A DNA stretch of 64,000 bases from Burkholderia sp. L27(2015) (GCF_009765705.1 NZ_LMUX01000017.1:348937-412936); one strand, 5' to 3'; positions 27,077-37,267 are shown, counted from the stretch's first letter. Numbers and translations are program-made. Notes: generated from the letters alone by a model not told the origin.

Positions 27077-27868
27077 ATGTCGGACAGCAAGATAGAGTTG
27101 CACAGTGCCAGCAAGTATTTTATTGCGCATGGAAAGCAGATCGCGGCGCTCCAGCCCGTGAGTCTCGCTGTGGGCGAGCAGGACTTCGTTGCGCTCGTCG
27201 GGCCGTCTGGATGCGGCAAGTCGACCGTGCTCAACTTGATGGCCGGGCTGTTGCAGCCGTCCAGCGGCCATATCACTTACGACGGCCAACAGATCAGCGG
27301 CGCGAATCGCGCGGTGGGCTACATGACGCAGAAAGATACGCTGTTGCCATGGCGAACCGTCGCGGACAATATCGGTATCGCACTCGAACTGCGAGCTCGC
27401 TACGTCTCACGTAAAGAATGCGACGCTCGCGTGGCGCAGATGATCAGTCTCGTCGGACTCAGCGGCTTCGAGCGCCACTATCCCGGTGAATTGTCGGGAG
27501 GGATGCGCAAGCGCGTCGCGCTCGCGAGGAGTCTCATTTACGAGCCCGAGACGCTCCTGATGGACGAGCCATTCGGCGCGCTCGACGCGCAACTCAAGCT
27601 CGTCCTGCACGATGAACTGCTGCGACTCACACGTCAGCGGCAAATGACGGTAGTTTTCGTCACGCATGATCTGGGCGAGGCAATCGCGCTCGCCGATCGG
27701 GTGGTCGTCTTCAGTGGGCGGCCGGGGCGTGTGAAAGTCATCAAGGACATTCCGCTGGGCCGCGACAGAGATGTCTTTCGCATTCGCTTCACGGAAACAT
27801 TCTGCCGTCTGCATGAAATTCTTTGGGAGGAACTCAAGGACGAAGTCCGTAAGGGAACGGAAGCATGA
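27077..27868 (+). CDS. ABC transporter ATP-binding protein, NMT1/SsuB type
   Basis: This 263-residue ATPase has Walker A GPSGCGKST near residue 42, Q-loop YMTQKDTLLPW, signature LSGGMRKRV, Walker B TLLMDEPFGALD and switch histidine FVTHDLGEAI. The ATG at 27077 follows AAGGAAG and is preferred to an in-frame ATG at 27029. The stop overlaps the permease start (ATGA). It belongs to the nitrate/sulfonate/taurine-type importer class and is under the GntR-like operator. No binding protein is in this operon; one is in the convergent operon with the same operator. Confidence 0.88.
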   Translation: MSDSKIELHSASKYFIAHGKQIAALQPVSLAVGEQDFVALVGPSGCGKSTVLNLMAGLLQPSSGHITYDGQQISGANRAVGYMTQKDTLLPWRTVADNIGIALELRARYVSRKECDARVAQMISLVGLSGFERHYPGELSGGMRKRVALARSLIYEPETLLMDEPFGALDAQLKLVLHDELLRLTRQRQMTVVFVTHDLGEAIALADRVVVFSGRPGRVKVIKDIPLGRDRDVFRIRFTETFCRLHEILWEELKDEVRKGTEA

Positions 27869-28752
27869 AGGCGGTGCTAAAAATGACGATCAGTAGTGAA
27901 CAAAATGCGGAGCAAGATGCGGAGCAAGATGCGGGGCAAAATACGGCGCAAGATGCGCGGCGAGATGTGGCCGTGCGCGCATGGCATAGCAAAAGCATGC
28001 TCTCGCATCCGGCGTTCACGATACTCGGGCGCGTCCTGATTCTCCTGGGCTTGCTACTGTTTTGGCAATGGGGTTCGGGTTCGATCCTGCCTAGGTTCTG
28101 GTTCAGCTCGCCCTCAGCCGTTTTTGAAGTGCTACGCGGCTGGGTGCTCGATGGCTCTTTGTGGCACCACCTCGCAGCGACGCTGCTGGCTATGGGTATC
28201 GGGTACATAGTAGGGAGCACGGTGGGCATCGTGTCGGGCTTTCTGCTCGGCCTCGCGCCCTATGGCGCGCGGGTGGCCGCGCCGTTCGTGACGGCACTTT
28301 ATTCACTGCCAAAAATCGCGCTTGCACCGCTCTTCGTCATTCTGTTCGGCATCGGCCTCGAATCGAAGATCATGCTGGTCGCCGTCACGGTTTTTTTTCT
28401 GCTGCTGTACAACACGCTCGATGGAATCAAGGATGTCGATCCGGACTTGGCGGAAGGGCTGGAAGTCATGGGCGCCACACGCGGCGAAGTGATCCGCAAG
28501 GTGCTGGTTCCGGCAACGCTGCCCTGGATATTTGCAGGCTTGCGCATCGCTGTGCGCTACGCTTTTACTGCGACGATCCTGGGCGAGTTGATCGCGAGCA
28601 ATAGCGGGATCGGATTTCTGATCGACTATTCCGCGGGACAGTTCGATGCCGCGGGCGTGTTCGCCGCTATATTCGTTCTCGTCGTGGTGAGCGTGTTCCT
28701 TACCGAAGCGCTGACGCGAGTGGAAGGATCGGCGCAACGCTGGAAAAACTAG
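27865..28752 (+). CDS. ABC transporter permease with repeat-encoded N-terminal tail
   Basis: This 295-residue SsuC-type permease has several membrane segments, starting with 'ILGRVLILLGLLLFWQWGSGS', and an EAA loop 'DLAEGLEVMGATRGEVIRKVLVPATLPWIFAGLRIAVRYAF'. The first 45 residues are unusual: a cytoplasmic tail of near-repeats (EQNAEQDAEQDAGQNTAQDA) encoded by a 12-bp tandem repeat. The start overlaps the ATPase stop by 4 bp. It is one of two different permeases under the same operator, the other being in the convergent operon. Confidence 0.86.
   Translation: MKAVLKMTISSEQNAEQDAEQDAGQNTAQDARRDVAVRAWHSKSMLSHPAFTILGRVLILLGLLLFWQWGSGSILPRFWFSSPSAVFEVLRGWVLDGSLWHHLAATLLAMGIGYIVGSTVGIVSGFLLGLAPYGARVAAPFVTALYSLPKIALAPLFVILFGIGLESKIMLVAVTVFFLLLYNTLDGIKDVDPDLAEGLEVMGATRGEVIRKVLVPATLPWIFAGLRIAVRYAFTATILGELIASNSGIGFLIDYSAGQFDAAGVFAAIFVLVVVSVFLTEALTRVEGSAQRWKN
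27901..27960 (+). repeat. Five-copy 12-bp in-frame tandem repeat
   Basis: The unit is CAAGATGCGGAG. Copies start at 27901, 27913, 27925, 27937 and 27949 with one or a few changes each, and a degenerate sixth copy starts at 27961. Because the unit is a multiple of three, copy-number change would alter the permease tail without a frameshift. Confidence 0.85.
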
Positions 28753-28796
28753 ATCGCTGCATGCGCTCGATTCGAACGTACGCCACACGCCATCCG

Positions 28797-29579
28797 TCAA
28801 ACCGAACGACAGCGCCACCGCAGCACATGTCGTTCCAGCCACGCGGCACTTTCGCCGATGGCAACCCCAACCGCCATCAGCACAACCAGAGCTGCATACA
28901 CGCCGGTCATGTCGAGCTGAGTCGAAGCTTGATTGAGCAAAAAACCCAGTCCCTGCCGCCCTGCCATCAACTCTCCGGTCGTGGCGGCGACGAGCGAATA
29001 CGGCAGCGCGATCTTGATCCCGGTGAAAATCCAGACGGCGCTTGCCGGCAAAACGATCTTCTGAAACACTTCGCGACGTGAGGCACCCATCAACTGCAAG
29101 GTCTGCACCAGGTCGCGGTCGACCGACTGCGCCCCCGAGAAGGTGTTGAAGAACAACAGAAAGAATGTCACGAGCGCCACAAGGATCACCTTGGGCTGCA
29201 TGTCGAGGCCGAACCAGAGAATAAAAATCGGCGCCATCGCGATGAGCGGAACATTGTAAAGAGAAACGATGAACGGCCGCAGCAGCCTCGCAAGCAAGGG
29301 CGAGCGGCCAAGCACCAGACCCACGAAAATCCCCACCGGGACGCCGATGAGCAACCCCATCGCCATCTCTGCCAGCGTCGTTCCGACATGCAACCAGAGA
29401 TTGCCCGTGAGCCACTTCAAGAGACGTGCCGCGATAAGGCTGGGCGCGCTAATCCATTTCCGTTCGCTGCTGGTCCGGCCGACAATTTCCCAGAGCACGA
29501 TAAGCACGACCAGAACGAGCGCACGCGGCAGCATCACACTCTGCCGAGCGCGGTCGCGGGGGGTCACTACGTCCGACAT
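28797..29579 (-). CDS. Second ABC transporter permease, SsuC type
   Basis: This 260-residue permease resembles but clearly differs from the one convergent to it. It has hydrophobic segments beginning with 'LPRALVLVVLIVLWEIVG' and an EAA loop 'LVQTLQLMGASRREVFQKIVLPASAVWIFTGIKIALPYSLVAA'. It starts 9 bp after the binding-protein gene, so the two are co-transcribed from the minus-strand operator promoter. With no second ATPase gene here, it probably shares the ATPase of the convergent operon, perhaps as a heterodimer. Confidence 0.87.
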   Translation of the reverse strand: MSDVVTPRDRARQSVMLPRALVLVVLIVLWEIVGRTSSERKWISAPSLIAARLLKWLTGNLWLHVGTTLAEMAMGLLIGVPVGIFVGLVLGRSPLLARLLRPFIVSLYNVPLIAMAPIFILWFGLDMQPKVILVALVTFFLLFFNTFSGAQSVDRDLVQTLQLMGASRREVFQKIVLPASAVWIFTGIKIALPYSLVAATTGELMAGRQGLGFLLNQASTQLDMTGVYAALVVLMAVGVAIGESAAWLERHVLRWRCRSV

Positions 29580-29588
29580 TCCACCGCC

Positions 29589-30641
29589 CTACTGCTTGAC
29601 AACAGCGGCAGCGGCGGCGGCCTGTTGCGCCGGCTGCGCCGCGACAACACTGTTGTAATTGACGTTGATCTTCTTCTCCTCGCCGGCATTCATCCAGGTG
29701 ACAGCTTTGTTGATCTGGTCCGGCGTAATGAGCAGGCTTTGCGGGGAGCCCTTGATATAGTTCGAGACCGCGAGATCGAACACCTTCGCGTCAATATCGG
29801 GGAAATACTGTCGCATCATTTTCTTGGCTTGATCCGGATGCTGGGCAATGAAGTTGACTGCGTTTGTCAGTCCACGCATCACAGCGGCAACCACGGCAGG
29901 TTTGCTGGACAAGGTCTCACGGCTGGTCGCCAAGACGACATACGGGACGCCGTTGAGCTCCGGCACCTCGCCCGTAAAGGGATCAATGATCACTTGGCCG
30001 AGCCCCGCCGCCGCCGCGGTTTCCGGAATCGGCGCGGGGTAGGCGAACCCATCCGTAAGCTTGTTCTCAAAGGCGGCATAGATCGCAGCGCCGGTACCGA
30101 AAGGCTGCAGCTTGACCTCGGAATCCGGTTTGAGACCACGCGTGAGGAAGAGGCTGCGCACGAAAGCATCGGTGCTGCTGCCTGGAGAGGAAATGCCTAT
30201 CCTCAGCCCGTGCAATCGTCGCACTTTCTCGTCGATGCTCATGCCGGGCTTGATGCCGGACTTCGCGACGGCGTCGTTCGAAAGAACCAAGGTCATGCCG
30301 TACACATTGAACACGTTGGCAATAGCGACCAGGTCACCGCCCGCCGCGTTGCCGTTTTGAGCGGCCACCTTGATCACATGCAGCAGCGCCAGCGCGGAGA
30401 AATCGGCGCTACCCCCCATCACCGATGCGGCCTGTCGAGACCCGGAATTCACGTTCACCCAGTCGACGTCTATGCCTTCCTTGGCGAAAAAGCCGCCGCC
30501 ACGGGCGATGTAGATCGGGAAATATTGCAGCGCGTCGCCGCCGTTGGTAATCGTCACTTTCTGGTCGGCCTTCGCGGCGGCAAAGCCCGGCGCGACGGCG
30601 ATCAATAGCAGCACCAAAAGTGCCTTGCACCATTTATGCAC
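29589..30641 (-). CDS. ABC transporter periplasmic binding protein, NMT1/SsuA type
   Basis: This 350-residue protein starts at a GTG at 30641 that follows AGGAGG; an in-frame ATG at 30692 overlaps the operator and is rejected. A signal peptide (LLVLLLIAVAPGFAAAKA) leads into 'QKVTITNGGDALQYFPIYIARGGGFFAKEGIDVDWVNVNSGS', the usual NMT1/THI5 opening. Later blocks are 'LRIGISSPGSSTDAFVRSLFLTRGL' and 'AAVMRGLTNAVNFIAQHPDQAKKMM'. The C-terminus is a low-complexity Ala/Gln tail (AAQPAQQAAAAAAVVKQ). It probably supplies the importer of the catabolic island. Confidence 0.87.
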   Translation of the reverse strand: MHKWCKALLVLLLIAVAPGFAAAKADQKVTITNGGDALQYFPIYIARGGGFFAKEGIDVDWVNVNSGSRQAASVMGGSADFSALALLHVIKVAAQNGNAAGGDLVAIANVFNVYGMTLVLSNDAVAKSGIKPGMSIDEKVRRLHGLRIGISSPGSSTDAFVRSLFLTRGLKPDSEVKLQPFGTGAAIYAAFENKLTDGFAYPAPIPETAAAAGLGQVIIDPFTGEVPELNGVPYVVLATSRETLSSKPAVVAAVMRGLTNAVNFIAQHPDQAKKMMRQYFPDIDAKVFDLAVSNYIKGSPQSLLITPDQINKAVTWMNAGEEKKINVNYNSVVAAQPAQQAAAAAAVVKQ

Positions 30642-30691
30642 GATAGCCTCCTCTGCGCCGTGGTGCTCCTCACTAGCATTTTCAAAGAGCA

Positions 30692-30740
30692 ATGTTACCG
30701 GTATCTAAGCCATCGTATGACCCCGCTTAGAGTTTGTCAA
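30692..30740 (-). promoter_or_regulatory. Promoter and LacI-type operator of binding-protein operon (minus strand)
   Basis: Read on the minus strand: TTGACA (30740-30735), 17 bases ending in GGGGTCA, TACGAT (30717-30712), then AGATACCGGTAACAT (30706-30692). This is the third copy of the shared promoter-operator module. Confidence 0.82.
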
Positions 30741-30974
30741 GGATCGTGCCGCGCAGCCGCTGGATCCCACACGCTGCATTTTTTACCGGCCTGCTTTACC
30801 CGCCCACCTACCCACCTGCTTACCCACCAACCCCGGCGCTTTGCGCGCAAGCAATCGGCTGTGGGAGCACAATGGAATTTCGCGGCCTTTGGAAGCCGTG
30901 CCGGCCGGCCGCTAACGTATAGACAGCAGCCCTCAGACATGCCACTCTGGCGCAACCCCGAATCCATTGCCCCT

Positions 30975-31421
30975 ATGACGAAGGTCGCTCTTAACACCAT
31001 TGCCCTGTCTGTCGTGACCGCCATCGGCTGCACGCCGGCGTTGTGCTGGGCGCACGCGCTCGATGACCAACTAGACTGTCAACTGAGCGCGCACGCATTT
31101 ATCAAGCCGCTACTCGACAGTCGAGACATCGATCCGATGCCGATGCGTGTCGAAGCGAACTCGGTGAACGCTTTTCGACCAATGCACGACAGCCATCTGA
31201 CCGCTTTCGGCTATCGCGTCGACGCCGTGCTCGGCTATGAACAAGGGGACTCGATCTTCAAACAAGGCAGTGGCAAGCCCATTGCGAAATCGGGGTATGG
31301 TGTCGTAGTGTTCGGCCCCTCCGACACCGTGAAAGCTAAGGTACGCGATGCTGGCAGCGACGCGGTCGTGCGCGAAATCGTACCCCTGCTGCTTACTGTC
31401 GTCTTCTGCAGCGGTCCATGA
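30975..31421 (+). CDS. Hypothetical secreted protein upstream of hpnN-like gene
   Basis: This 148-residue protein is not recognised by domain. The ATG at 30975 begins a clear signal peptide (VALNTIALSVVTAIGCTPALCWA). The mature part is small, has few cysteines, and is predicted to be periplasmic ('FGYRVDAVLGYEQGDSIFKQGSGKPIAKSGYGVVVFGP'). Its frame is open upstream as well, but that part has no family features. It lies 55 bp before the RND transporter gene and may be co-transcribed with it. Confidence 0.6.
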   Translation: MTKVALNTIALSVVTAIGCTPALCWAHALDDQLDCQLSAHAFIKPLLDSRDIDPMPMRVEANSVNAFRPMHDSHLTAFGYRVDAVLGYEQGDSIFKQGSGKPIAKSGYGVVVFGPSDTVKAKVRDAGSDAVVREIVPLLLTVVFCSGP

Positions 31422-31476
31422 TGCGTTACACGACTGTATCCGTGCCCTAAAATTCGCCTAGCATTGGCGACGGAGG

Positions 31477-34146
31477 TTGAACATCGCCTACCACCTGAAG
31501 TCGTCTATCGTCCGTGTTGTTGCCCTGGCGGTACGCCGCCCGGCGCACGTCATCGTGGTCTCGCTCGCGCTTGCCGTTCTGAGCGGCTACTATGTCACGC
31601 ACCATTTCAAGCTCAATACCGACATTGGCAGCCTTGTAAAGTCGGACGAAGCTTGGGCCACGCTTGACCACGCGATGGACAAGGCGTTCCCGCAGCGCGC
31701 CCAGACGCTTCTAGTCGTCGTCGAAGCCAACGCGCCCGAATTCGCCGACGCCGCAGCCGATGCTTTGGCGGCCCAGTTGCAGAACGAACCCAAAGAGTTC
31801 GCCGCGGTCACGCAGCCGGCGGCGGGCCCATTCTTCGAGCACAATGGTTTGTTGTTTCTGCCTGCGGATGAGGTTCAGTCCACGACCGGGCAATTGGCCC
31901 AGGCCCGCCCCCTGGTCAACGCGCTGGCGAAGGACCCGAGCCTGACCGGCCTCGCCGACATGCTCACCGCGAGCCTGCTGCTGCCGCTGCAGATCGGTCA
32001 GGTCAAACTCAGCGACATGAGCCCTCTACTGTCGCAAAGTGCCAACGTTGTCGATCGTGTGCTGGCCAAGCAGTTCGCGGCGTTTTCGTGGCGCTCGCTG
32101 GTCGACAAGGACGTAAAGACCGACCCGGCGCGAGCCTTCATCACCGTGGATCCCATAGTCGACTACGGCGCGCTTGAGCCGGGCGCCCGCGCTTCTTCAG
32201 CGATCCATGCCACGGCCGCTTCCCTGGGGCTGGCCGCACGCTACGGCGCGACGATCCGCTTGACCGGCCAACAGCCGCTCGCCGACCAGGAGTTCGCCTC
32301 GGTGAAGGACGGAGCGGCGCTCCATAGCACTGTGGCTTTGATCCTCATGCTTGCCATCCTGTGGCTTGCGCTACGCTCGGGCCGCATGATCGCCGCGCTA
32401 TTCATCACGCTGTTCGTCGGACTAGCAATCACCACTGCGCTTGGCTTGCTATTGGTCGGCTCGTTCAACATGATTTCGGTCGCATTCATCGTACTGTTCG
32501 TCGGACTGGGGGTCGACTTCGGCGTGCAGTTCAGTGTCAAATACCGCGAGCAGCGGTATCGCGACGACCGTCTTCCGGCCGCACTGCTCAAGGCCGCTCA
32601 TAAGGTCGGCGTGCCGATCACCTTGGCCGCCGTTGCCGTGGCGGCGAGCTTCTTCTCGTTTCTGCCGACCGCATACCGAGGCGTATCGGAACTCGGTGTG
32701 ATTGCCGGCGTCGGGATGCTCGTCGCTTATCTGACCACCATCACCTTGCTGCCCGCGTTATTGACGGTATTTAATCTGCCATCGGAAGTGGTATCGCCGG
32801 GTTTCAAGCGAATGGCGCCGGTCGACGATTTTCTTGAACGCTACCGCAAGCCGGTGCTGATTTCGTCGCTCGTGGTGGTCATCGGCGCGTTGCCGCTGTT
32901 GCTGCATCTGCACTTCGACTTCAATCCCCTGCATCTGAACGATCCGCATACGGAATCGATGGCTACGCTACTGTCCCTGAAGGGCACGCCCGAGGCCGCG
33001 GTGAACGACGTACAAGTGCTAGCGCCGTCGCTCGCGGACGCGGACCGCCTGGCCGCACGTCTGAGAACGCTGCCGGAAGTCGGCCGCGTCACCACACTGT
33101 CCACCTTCATTCCCGAGGACCAGTCGAAGAAACTCGCACTCATCGCCAGTGCCGCGCAAGCATTGCTGCCGGTGCTGACCCAGCTCCCGGCGCCGCCCGC
33201 CGCCGACACGATACGCGTTGCCGCGCTCAAACAGGCGGCGCAGCAACTCGCACTCGCGGCCGAAGATCACCCGGGCCCGGGTGCCGCGCAAGCCGAACAT
33301 CTTTCCACTGGGCTGCTCAAACTCGCCGCAGCCGACGCCGCCACGCGTGACCGCGCAGAGACTGCCTTGGCTGCGCCACTGAAGATCGCACTCGCGCAAC
33401 TGGCCGCGCTACTGCAGCCCAGCGAGATCACGCGCACCAACCTGCCGCCGACTATCGCCCGCGATTGGATCTCGCCCGACGCACACGCGCTAATCGACAT
33501 CAGCCCCAAGGTCGCCCCGGGCGCCGATCCCGGCGACGACGCGATGCTGCGCCACTTCGCGAACGCCGTGAAGGCTGCCGCGCCAGGGGCGATCGGCGGC
33601 CCCATATCGATCCTGCATTCGGCTAAGACGATCATCGATGCGTTCCTGCAAGCGGCAGGCTGGGCCTTGTTGACGATCACGATTCTGTTGTGGGTGGCGC
33701 TGCGGCGTATTGACGACATATTGCGTACGCTGATTCCGCTTTTGGTGTCCGCGACCGTGACGCTCGAAATGTGCGTGCTGCTCGGCATGTCGCTCAACTT
33801 CGCGAACATCATTGCGCTACCGCTGATGCTCGGCGTGGGCGTGGCATTCAAGATCTATTACGTGATGGCTTGGCGTAACGGCCAGACTGGTCTATTACAG
33901 TCTAGCCTTACGCACGCCGTGATATTCAGTGCGGCCACCACCGCCACCGCGTTCGGCAACCTGTGGCTATCGCACCTGCCCGGTACCGCCAGCATGGGGC
34001 GCTTGCTCACGTTGTCGCTGTGCTGCATGCTGGTCGGCGCGGTGATATTTCAGCCTGTCTTGATGGGCAAGCCACGACCGGCAGTCTTGGCGGGCAGGCT
34101 CAAGGCGAGCAGGAAACCCGCTGCTAGCATGACGACCAGGAAATAG
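31477..34146 (+). CDS. hpnN: HpnN-like hopanoid-associated RND transporter
   Basis: This is an about 889-residue RND-family protein of the HpnN type, which moves hopanoid lipids to the outer membrane. It has the expected first membrane helix ([23 protein letters not shown]), a periplasmic loop starting with '[15 protein letters not shown]', a membrane bundle with '[25 protein letters not shown]', a second loop with long helical Ala-rich stretches, and a second bundle ending '[20 protein letters not shown]'. The start is uncertain: GGAGG touches the TTG at 31477, leaving no spacing. The 3' end overlaps the convergent MFS gene by 97 bp. No other hopanoid gene is in the window. Confidence 0.82.
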   Translation: MNIAYHLKSSIVRVVALAVRRPAHVIVVSLALAVLSGYYVTHHFKLNTDIGSLVKSDEAWATLDHAMDKAFPQRAQTLLVVVEANAPEFADAAADALAAQLQNEPKEFAAVTQPAAGPFFEHNGLLFLPADEVQSTTGQLAQARPLVNALAKDPSLTGLADMLTASLLLPLQIGQVKLSDMSPLLSQSANVVDRVLAKQFAAFSWRSLVDKDVKTDPARAFITVDPIVDYGALEPGARASSAIHATAASLGLAARYGATIRLTGQQPLADQEFASVKDGAALHSTVALILMLAILWLALRSGRMIAALFITLFVGLAITTALGLLLVGSFNMISVAFIVLFVGLGVDFGVQFSVKYREQRYRDDRLPAALLKAAHKVGVPITLAAVAVAASFFSFLPTAYRGVSELGVIAGVGMLVAYLTTITLLPALLTVFNLPSEVVSPGFKRMAPVDDFLERYRKPVLISSLVVVIGALPLLLHLHFDFNPLHLNDPHTESMATLLSLKGTPEAAVNDVQVLAPSLADADRLAARLRTLPEVGRVTTLSTFIPEDQSKKLALIASAAQALLPVLTQLPAPPAADTIRVAALKQAAQQLALAAEDHPGPGAAQAEHLSTGLLKLAAADAATRDRAETALAAPLKIALAQLAALLQPSEITRTNLPPTIARDWISPDAHALIDISPKVAPGADPGDDAMLRHFANAVKAAAPGAIGGPISILHSAKTIIDAFLQAAGWALLTITILLWVALRRIDDILRTLIPLLVSATVTLEMCVLLGMSLNFANIIALPLMLGVGVAFKIYYVMAWRNGQTGLLQSSLTHAVIFSAATTATAFGNLWLSHLPGTASMGRLLTLSLCCMLVGAVIFQPVLMGKPRPAVLAGRLKASRKPAASMTTRK

Positions 34147-35351
34147 ACGCCGGCATCATAGCTATCGAACGAGGTGCGCAGCCAACCTACCGCGAACGGA
34201 CCGACGAAGCCGCCCAAATTACCGATGGCATTGATGATGCCGCGCGTGCCTCCGGCCACCTCCGCAGGAAACAACATAGGCGGAATCGTCCAGAAAATGC
34301 TGGAAGCGGATTGCATGAACAAACCGCAAGCGACGAGGAAACCGAACGATACCCAAATCTGATTTTTAAGCAGCGTGGAAAGCAGGAAGCATGCAGCGAA
34401 CAACAGGATAGGCAGCGCCGTATACCGACGACGGTTTCCGCTGCGGTCCGAAAACTGCGCGAACGCATAGAGTCCGAAGATCATCGCAATGTAAGGGAAC
34501 ATCGACAGCAAACCGACGTTGGTCATCCCCGTCTTCGTCAATTCCTTGAGCAAGGTGGGCAGCCACATGGCAAAGCCGTAAATGCCGACCTGGTAGAAAA
34601 AATAAAGGAAAATCAGTTTCCACAGATTCGTATCGCGCAGCACTTCACGATACGAGGCCGGTTCGGCGTGTTTCTTTTTCAGTGCCTCCTGTTCCGCAGC
34701 AAGCCGCTCGATCAGGTAGTCGCGCTCTTCCGGGGAAATCCACTTCGCGGTCGACGGCGAATCGCTGATCAGCGGATACCAGATGAATATCAGGCCGATC
34801 GAGAGCAGGCCTTCACCGATGAATAATCCGCGCCAATCGTAGTGGCTGATGATCCAGCCCGACAGCGGCCCCGTGAGGATCGAGCCAAGTGCGAGGCTCA
34901 TGATGAAGTACGCGTTGGCGCGGCCACGCTCTTCGCTGGGAAACCAGTGGCTGAGTATGATCAGCATGGCTGGCCAGACACCGCCTTCCGCCACGCCGAT
35001 CAGGAAGCGGACTATCAGAAGCTGGTTGGCGTCTTGCACGAAGCCGCACAACACCGACAAGCCGCCCCAGATAAAAATCGAAATGCCGACGAATTTCTTG
35101 GCGCTGTGGTGCTCGGCCCAGTGTCCGCCCGGGACCTGCAAGACGATGTAGCCGATGAAGAAAATACCGGCCGCCAGGCCGGACATTGAAGCCGTCAGTT
35201 TCAGCCCTTCATTCATGCCACCCGCCATCGCAAAGCCGATGTTGGTACGGTCCATGAATGAGAAGATATAGACCAGAATTGCCGGCGGAATGATGCGCCA
35301 CCAGCGCGCATTCGGTATAGCGCCTACGTTGCTGAAGCTGCTGCTGCTCAT
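34050..35351 (-). CDS. MFS transporter, anion/sugar-acid symporter type
   Basis: This 433-residue major facilitator resembles the anion:cation symporter group (glucarate, galactonate, tartrate porters). Blocks include '[47 protein letters not shown]', '[35 protein letters not shown]' and '[28 protein letters not shown]'. The ATG at 35351 follows AGGAG at good spacing; the longer upstream frame is disregarded. It is the last gene after the two sugar-acid dehydratases, so a pentonate or related sugar acid is the likely cargo. Confidence 0.86.
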   Translation of the reverse strand: MSSSSFSNVGAIPNARWWRIIPPAILVYIFSFMDRTNIGFAMAGGMNEGLKLTASMSGLAAGIFFIGYIVLQVPGGHWAEHHSAKKFVGISIFIWGGLSVLCGFVQDANQLLIVRFLIGVAEGGVWPAMLIILSHWFPSEERGRANAYFIMSLALGSILTGPLSGWIISHYDWRGLFIGEGLLSIGLIFIWYPLISDSPSTAKWISPEERDYLIERLAAEQEALKKKHAEPASYREVLRDTNLWKLIFLYFFYQVGIYGFAMWLPTLLKELTKTGMTNVGLLSMFPYIAMIFGLYAFAQFSDRSGNRRRYTALPILLFAACFLLSTLLKNQIWVSFGFLVACGLFMQSASSIFWTIPPMLFPAEVAGGTRGIINAIGNLGGFVGPFAVGWLRTSFDSYDAGVYFLVVMLAAGFLLALSLPAKTAGRGLPIKTG

Positions 35352-35448
35352 GAAGATGTCTCCTGTTTTTTTATAAGATTTTTTATTGCCGCCAGCCCGA
35401 GTTACGTCACATGCGTTGCCTTGGTTGCAGTGAGTCCGTTGCAATACC

Positions 35449-37233
35449 TCAGTGATTGTGTCGTGGCAAGACATTGCCGACGCCGCGATACTGCACCGCC
35501 AGCTCCATGCAAGCGCCCGACTCCAGTTGCCCCACGGTGGCACGGTAGATTTCCTGCCATGGCGTCTGACTCGGCGGTATCGCCGGCAGCGCTTCGCTCT
35601 TGCGCCGCGCCAACTCCGCGTCCGCTACCAGCATGTCGCAACGCCCTGTATTCAGGTCCACCCTGATCCGGTCGCCCGTGCGCAAAAAGGCGAGACCACC
35701 GCCCACCGCACTTTCCGGCGACGCATTGAGGATAGACGGACTGTCGGATGTGCCCGACTGCCGGCCGTCTCCGAGCGTCGGCAGATTCGTGATGCCACGC
35801 TTGAGCAGTGCGGCCGGCGGCTGCATGTTCACCACCTCGGCTGACCCTGGCCATCCCACCGGCCCCGCACCGCGTATCACCAGCATCGTGTTCTCATCGA
35901 TATTGAGCGAGGCGTCGTTGATCCTGGCGTGATAGTCGGCCGATCCATCGAATACCGCTGCCGTGCACTCGAACACGCCCTCGCGGCCCGGTTCGCTCAG
36001 GTAGCGCGCACGAAACTCGGGCGAGATCACACTCGTCTTCATGATGGCAAAATCGAACAGATTGCCCTTGAGCACCATAAAACCGGCATGCTCCTTGAGC
36101 GGCGCTTGATAGCGGCAAATCATTTCCCGGTCGGCGCTTTCGTGACCCTCCAGGTTGTGCACCATGCTCTGCCCTGTCACCGTGGCACGATCCGCGCGCA
36201 GCCTGCCCGCTTGCAGCAGTTCCCACATCACCGCCGGCACGCCGCCGGCCCGGTGAAACCGTTCGCCCAGGTATTTGCCCGCCGGTTGCATATTGAGCAG
36301 CAACGGCACGTCATAGCCGTAGGCCATCCAGTCGTCGGAACTGAGCTCGACGCCCGCATGGCGCGCCATCGCCATGATGTGCGGTTGCGCATTGGTGGAT
36401 CCGCCGATAGCGGCATTGACAACGATGGCGTCGAGGAACGCGTCGCGCGTCAAGATCGTCGACGGCCGCTGATCCTCATAGGCCATCTCGACGATGCGCC
36501 GCCCGGTCTCGTAGGCGATCTGCCCGCGTTCGCGATACGGCGCCGGAATCGCGGAGCAACCTGTCAGCGACATGCCCAGTGCTTCAGCCAGCGCGTTCAT
36601 CGTCGACGCCGTGCCCATCGTATTGCAGTGTCCGGCGGATGGCGCGGATGCTGCGGCGATCTGCAGAAATTTCTCTTCATCGATCACGCCTGCGGACAGT
36701 TGACGGCGGCCTTTCCATATGGCCGCACCGGATCCGACCAACTCGCCATCCATCCAGCCGTCGAGCATCGGACCGCCGGACAAGACGATGGCAGGAATAT
36801 CGACCGTCGCTGCCGCCATGATTTGCGCCGGCGTGGTTTTATCGCAGCCGGTGGTGAGCACCACCGCATCGAGCGGATAGCCGTGCAGAATCTCGACCAG
36901 CCCTAGATACGCCAGATTACGGTCCAGCGCAGCAGTCGGACGGCGGCAATTCTCGAACACCGGATGCAAGGGAAATTCCATCGGAATGCCGCCCGCATCG
37001 CGGATCCCATCTCGCACCCGCCGCGCGAGTTCCAGATGAATCCGGTTACATGGGCTGATATCGCTGCCGCTTTGCGCTATCCCTATAATCGGCCGTCCCG
37101 AACGCAACTCTCCCGCCGTTATTCCGTAGTTCATGAAGCGCTCGAGATACAGCGCCGTCATATCGATATGCTCCGGATTCGCAAACCAGTCTTGCGACCG
37201 AAACCGCCGCGGCTTCTGCGCGTTATCCGTCAT
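35449..37233 (-). CDS. IlvD/Edd family sugar-acid dehydratase (pentonate type)
   Basis: This 594-residue iron-sulfur dehydratase belongs to the L-arabonate/D-xylonate branch of the IlvD/Edd family. Diagnostic blocks are 'GIAQSGSDISPCNRIHLELARRVRDGIRDAGG', 'RPTAALDRNLAYLGLVEILHGYPLDAVVLTTGCDKTTPAQIMAAATVDIPAIVLSGGPMLDGW' and 'GHCNTMGTASTMNALAEALGMSLTG'. The cysteines in SPCNR, TGCDK and GHCNTMG would hold the cluster. The enzyme converts a sugar acid to the 2-keto-3-deoxy acid. It is 34 bp after the FAH-family gene whose enzyme would take the next step, which supports a Weimberg-type pathway. Confidence 0.88.
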   Translation of the reverse strand: MTDNAQKPRRFRSQDWFANPEHIDMTALYLERFMNYGITAGELRSGRPIIGIAQSGSDISPCNRIHLELARRVRDGIRDAGGIPMEFPLHPVFENCRRPTAALDRNLAYLGLVEILHGYPLDAVVLTTGCDKTTPAQIMAAATVDIPAIVLSGGPMLDGWMDGELVGSGAAIWKGRRQLSAGVIDEEKFLQIAAASAPSAGHCNTMGTASTMNALAEALGMSLTGCSAIPAPYRERGQIAYETGRRIVEMAYEDQRPSTILTRDAFLDAIVVNAAIGGSTNAQPHIMAMARHAGVELSSDDWMAYGYDVPLLLNMQPAGKYLGERFHRAGGVPAVMWELLQAGRLRADRATVTGQSMVHNLEGHESADREMICRYQAPLKEHAGFMVLKGNLFDFAIMKTSVISPEFRARYLSEPGREGVFECTAAVFDGSADYHARINDASLNIDENTMLVIRGAGPVGWPGSAEVVNMQPPAALLKRGITNLPTLGDGRQSGTSDSPSILNASPESAVGGGLAFLRTGDRIRVDLNTGRCDMLVADAELARRKSEALPAIPPSQTPWQEIYRATVGQLESGACMELAVQYRGVGNVLPRHNH

Positions 37234-37267
37234 TCTGTGTTCCTCTTGTCGTGTTCAATGCTCATCT

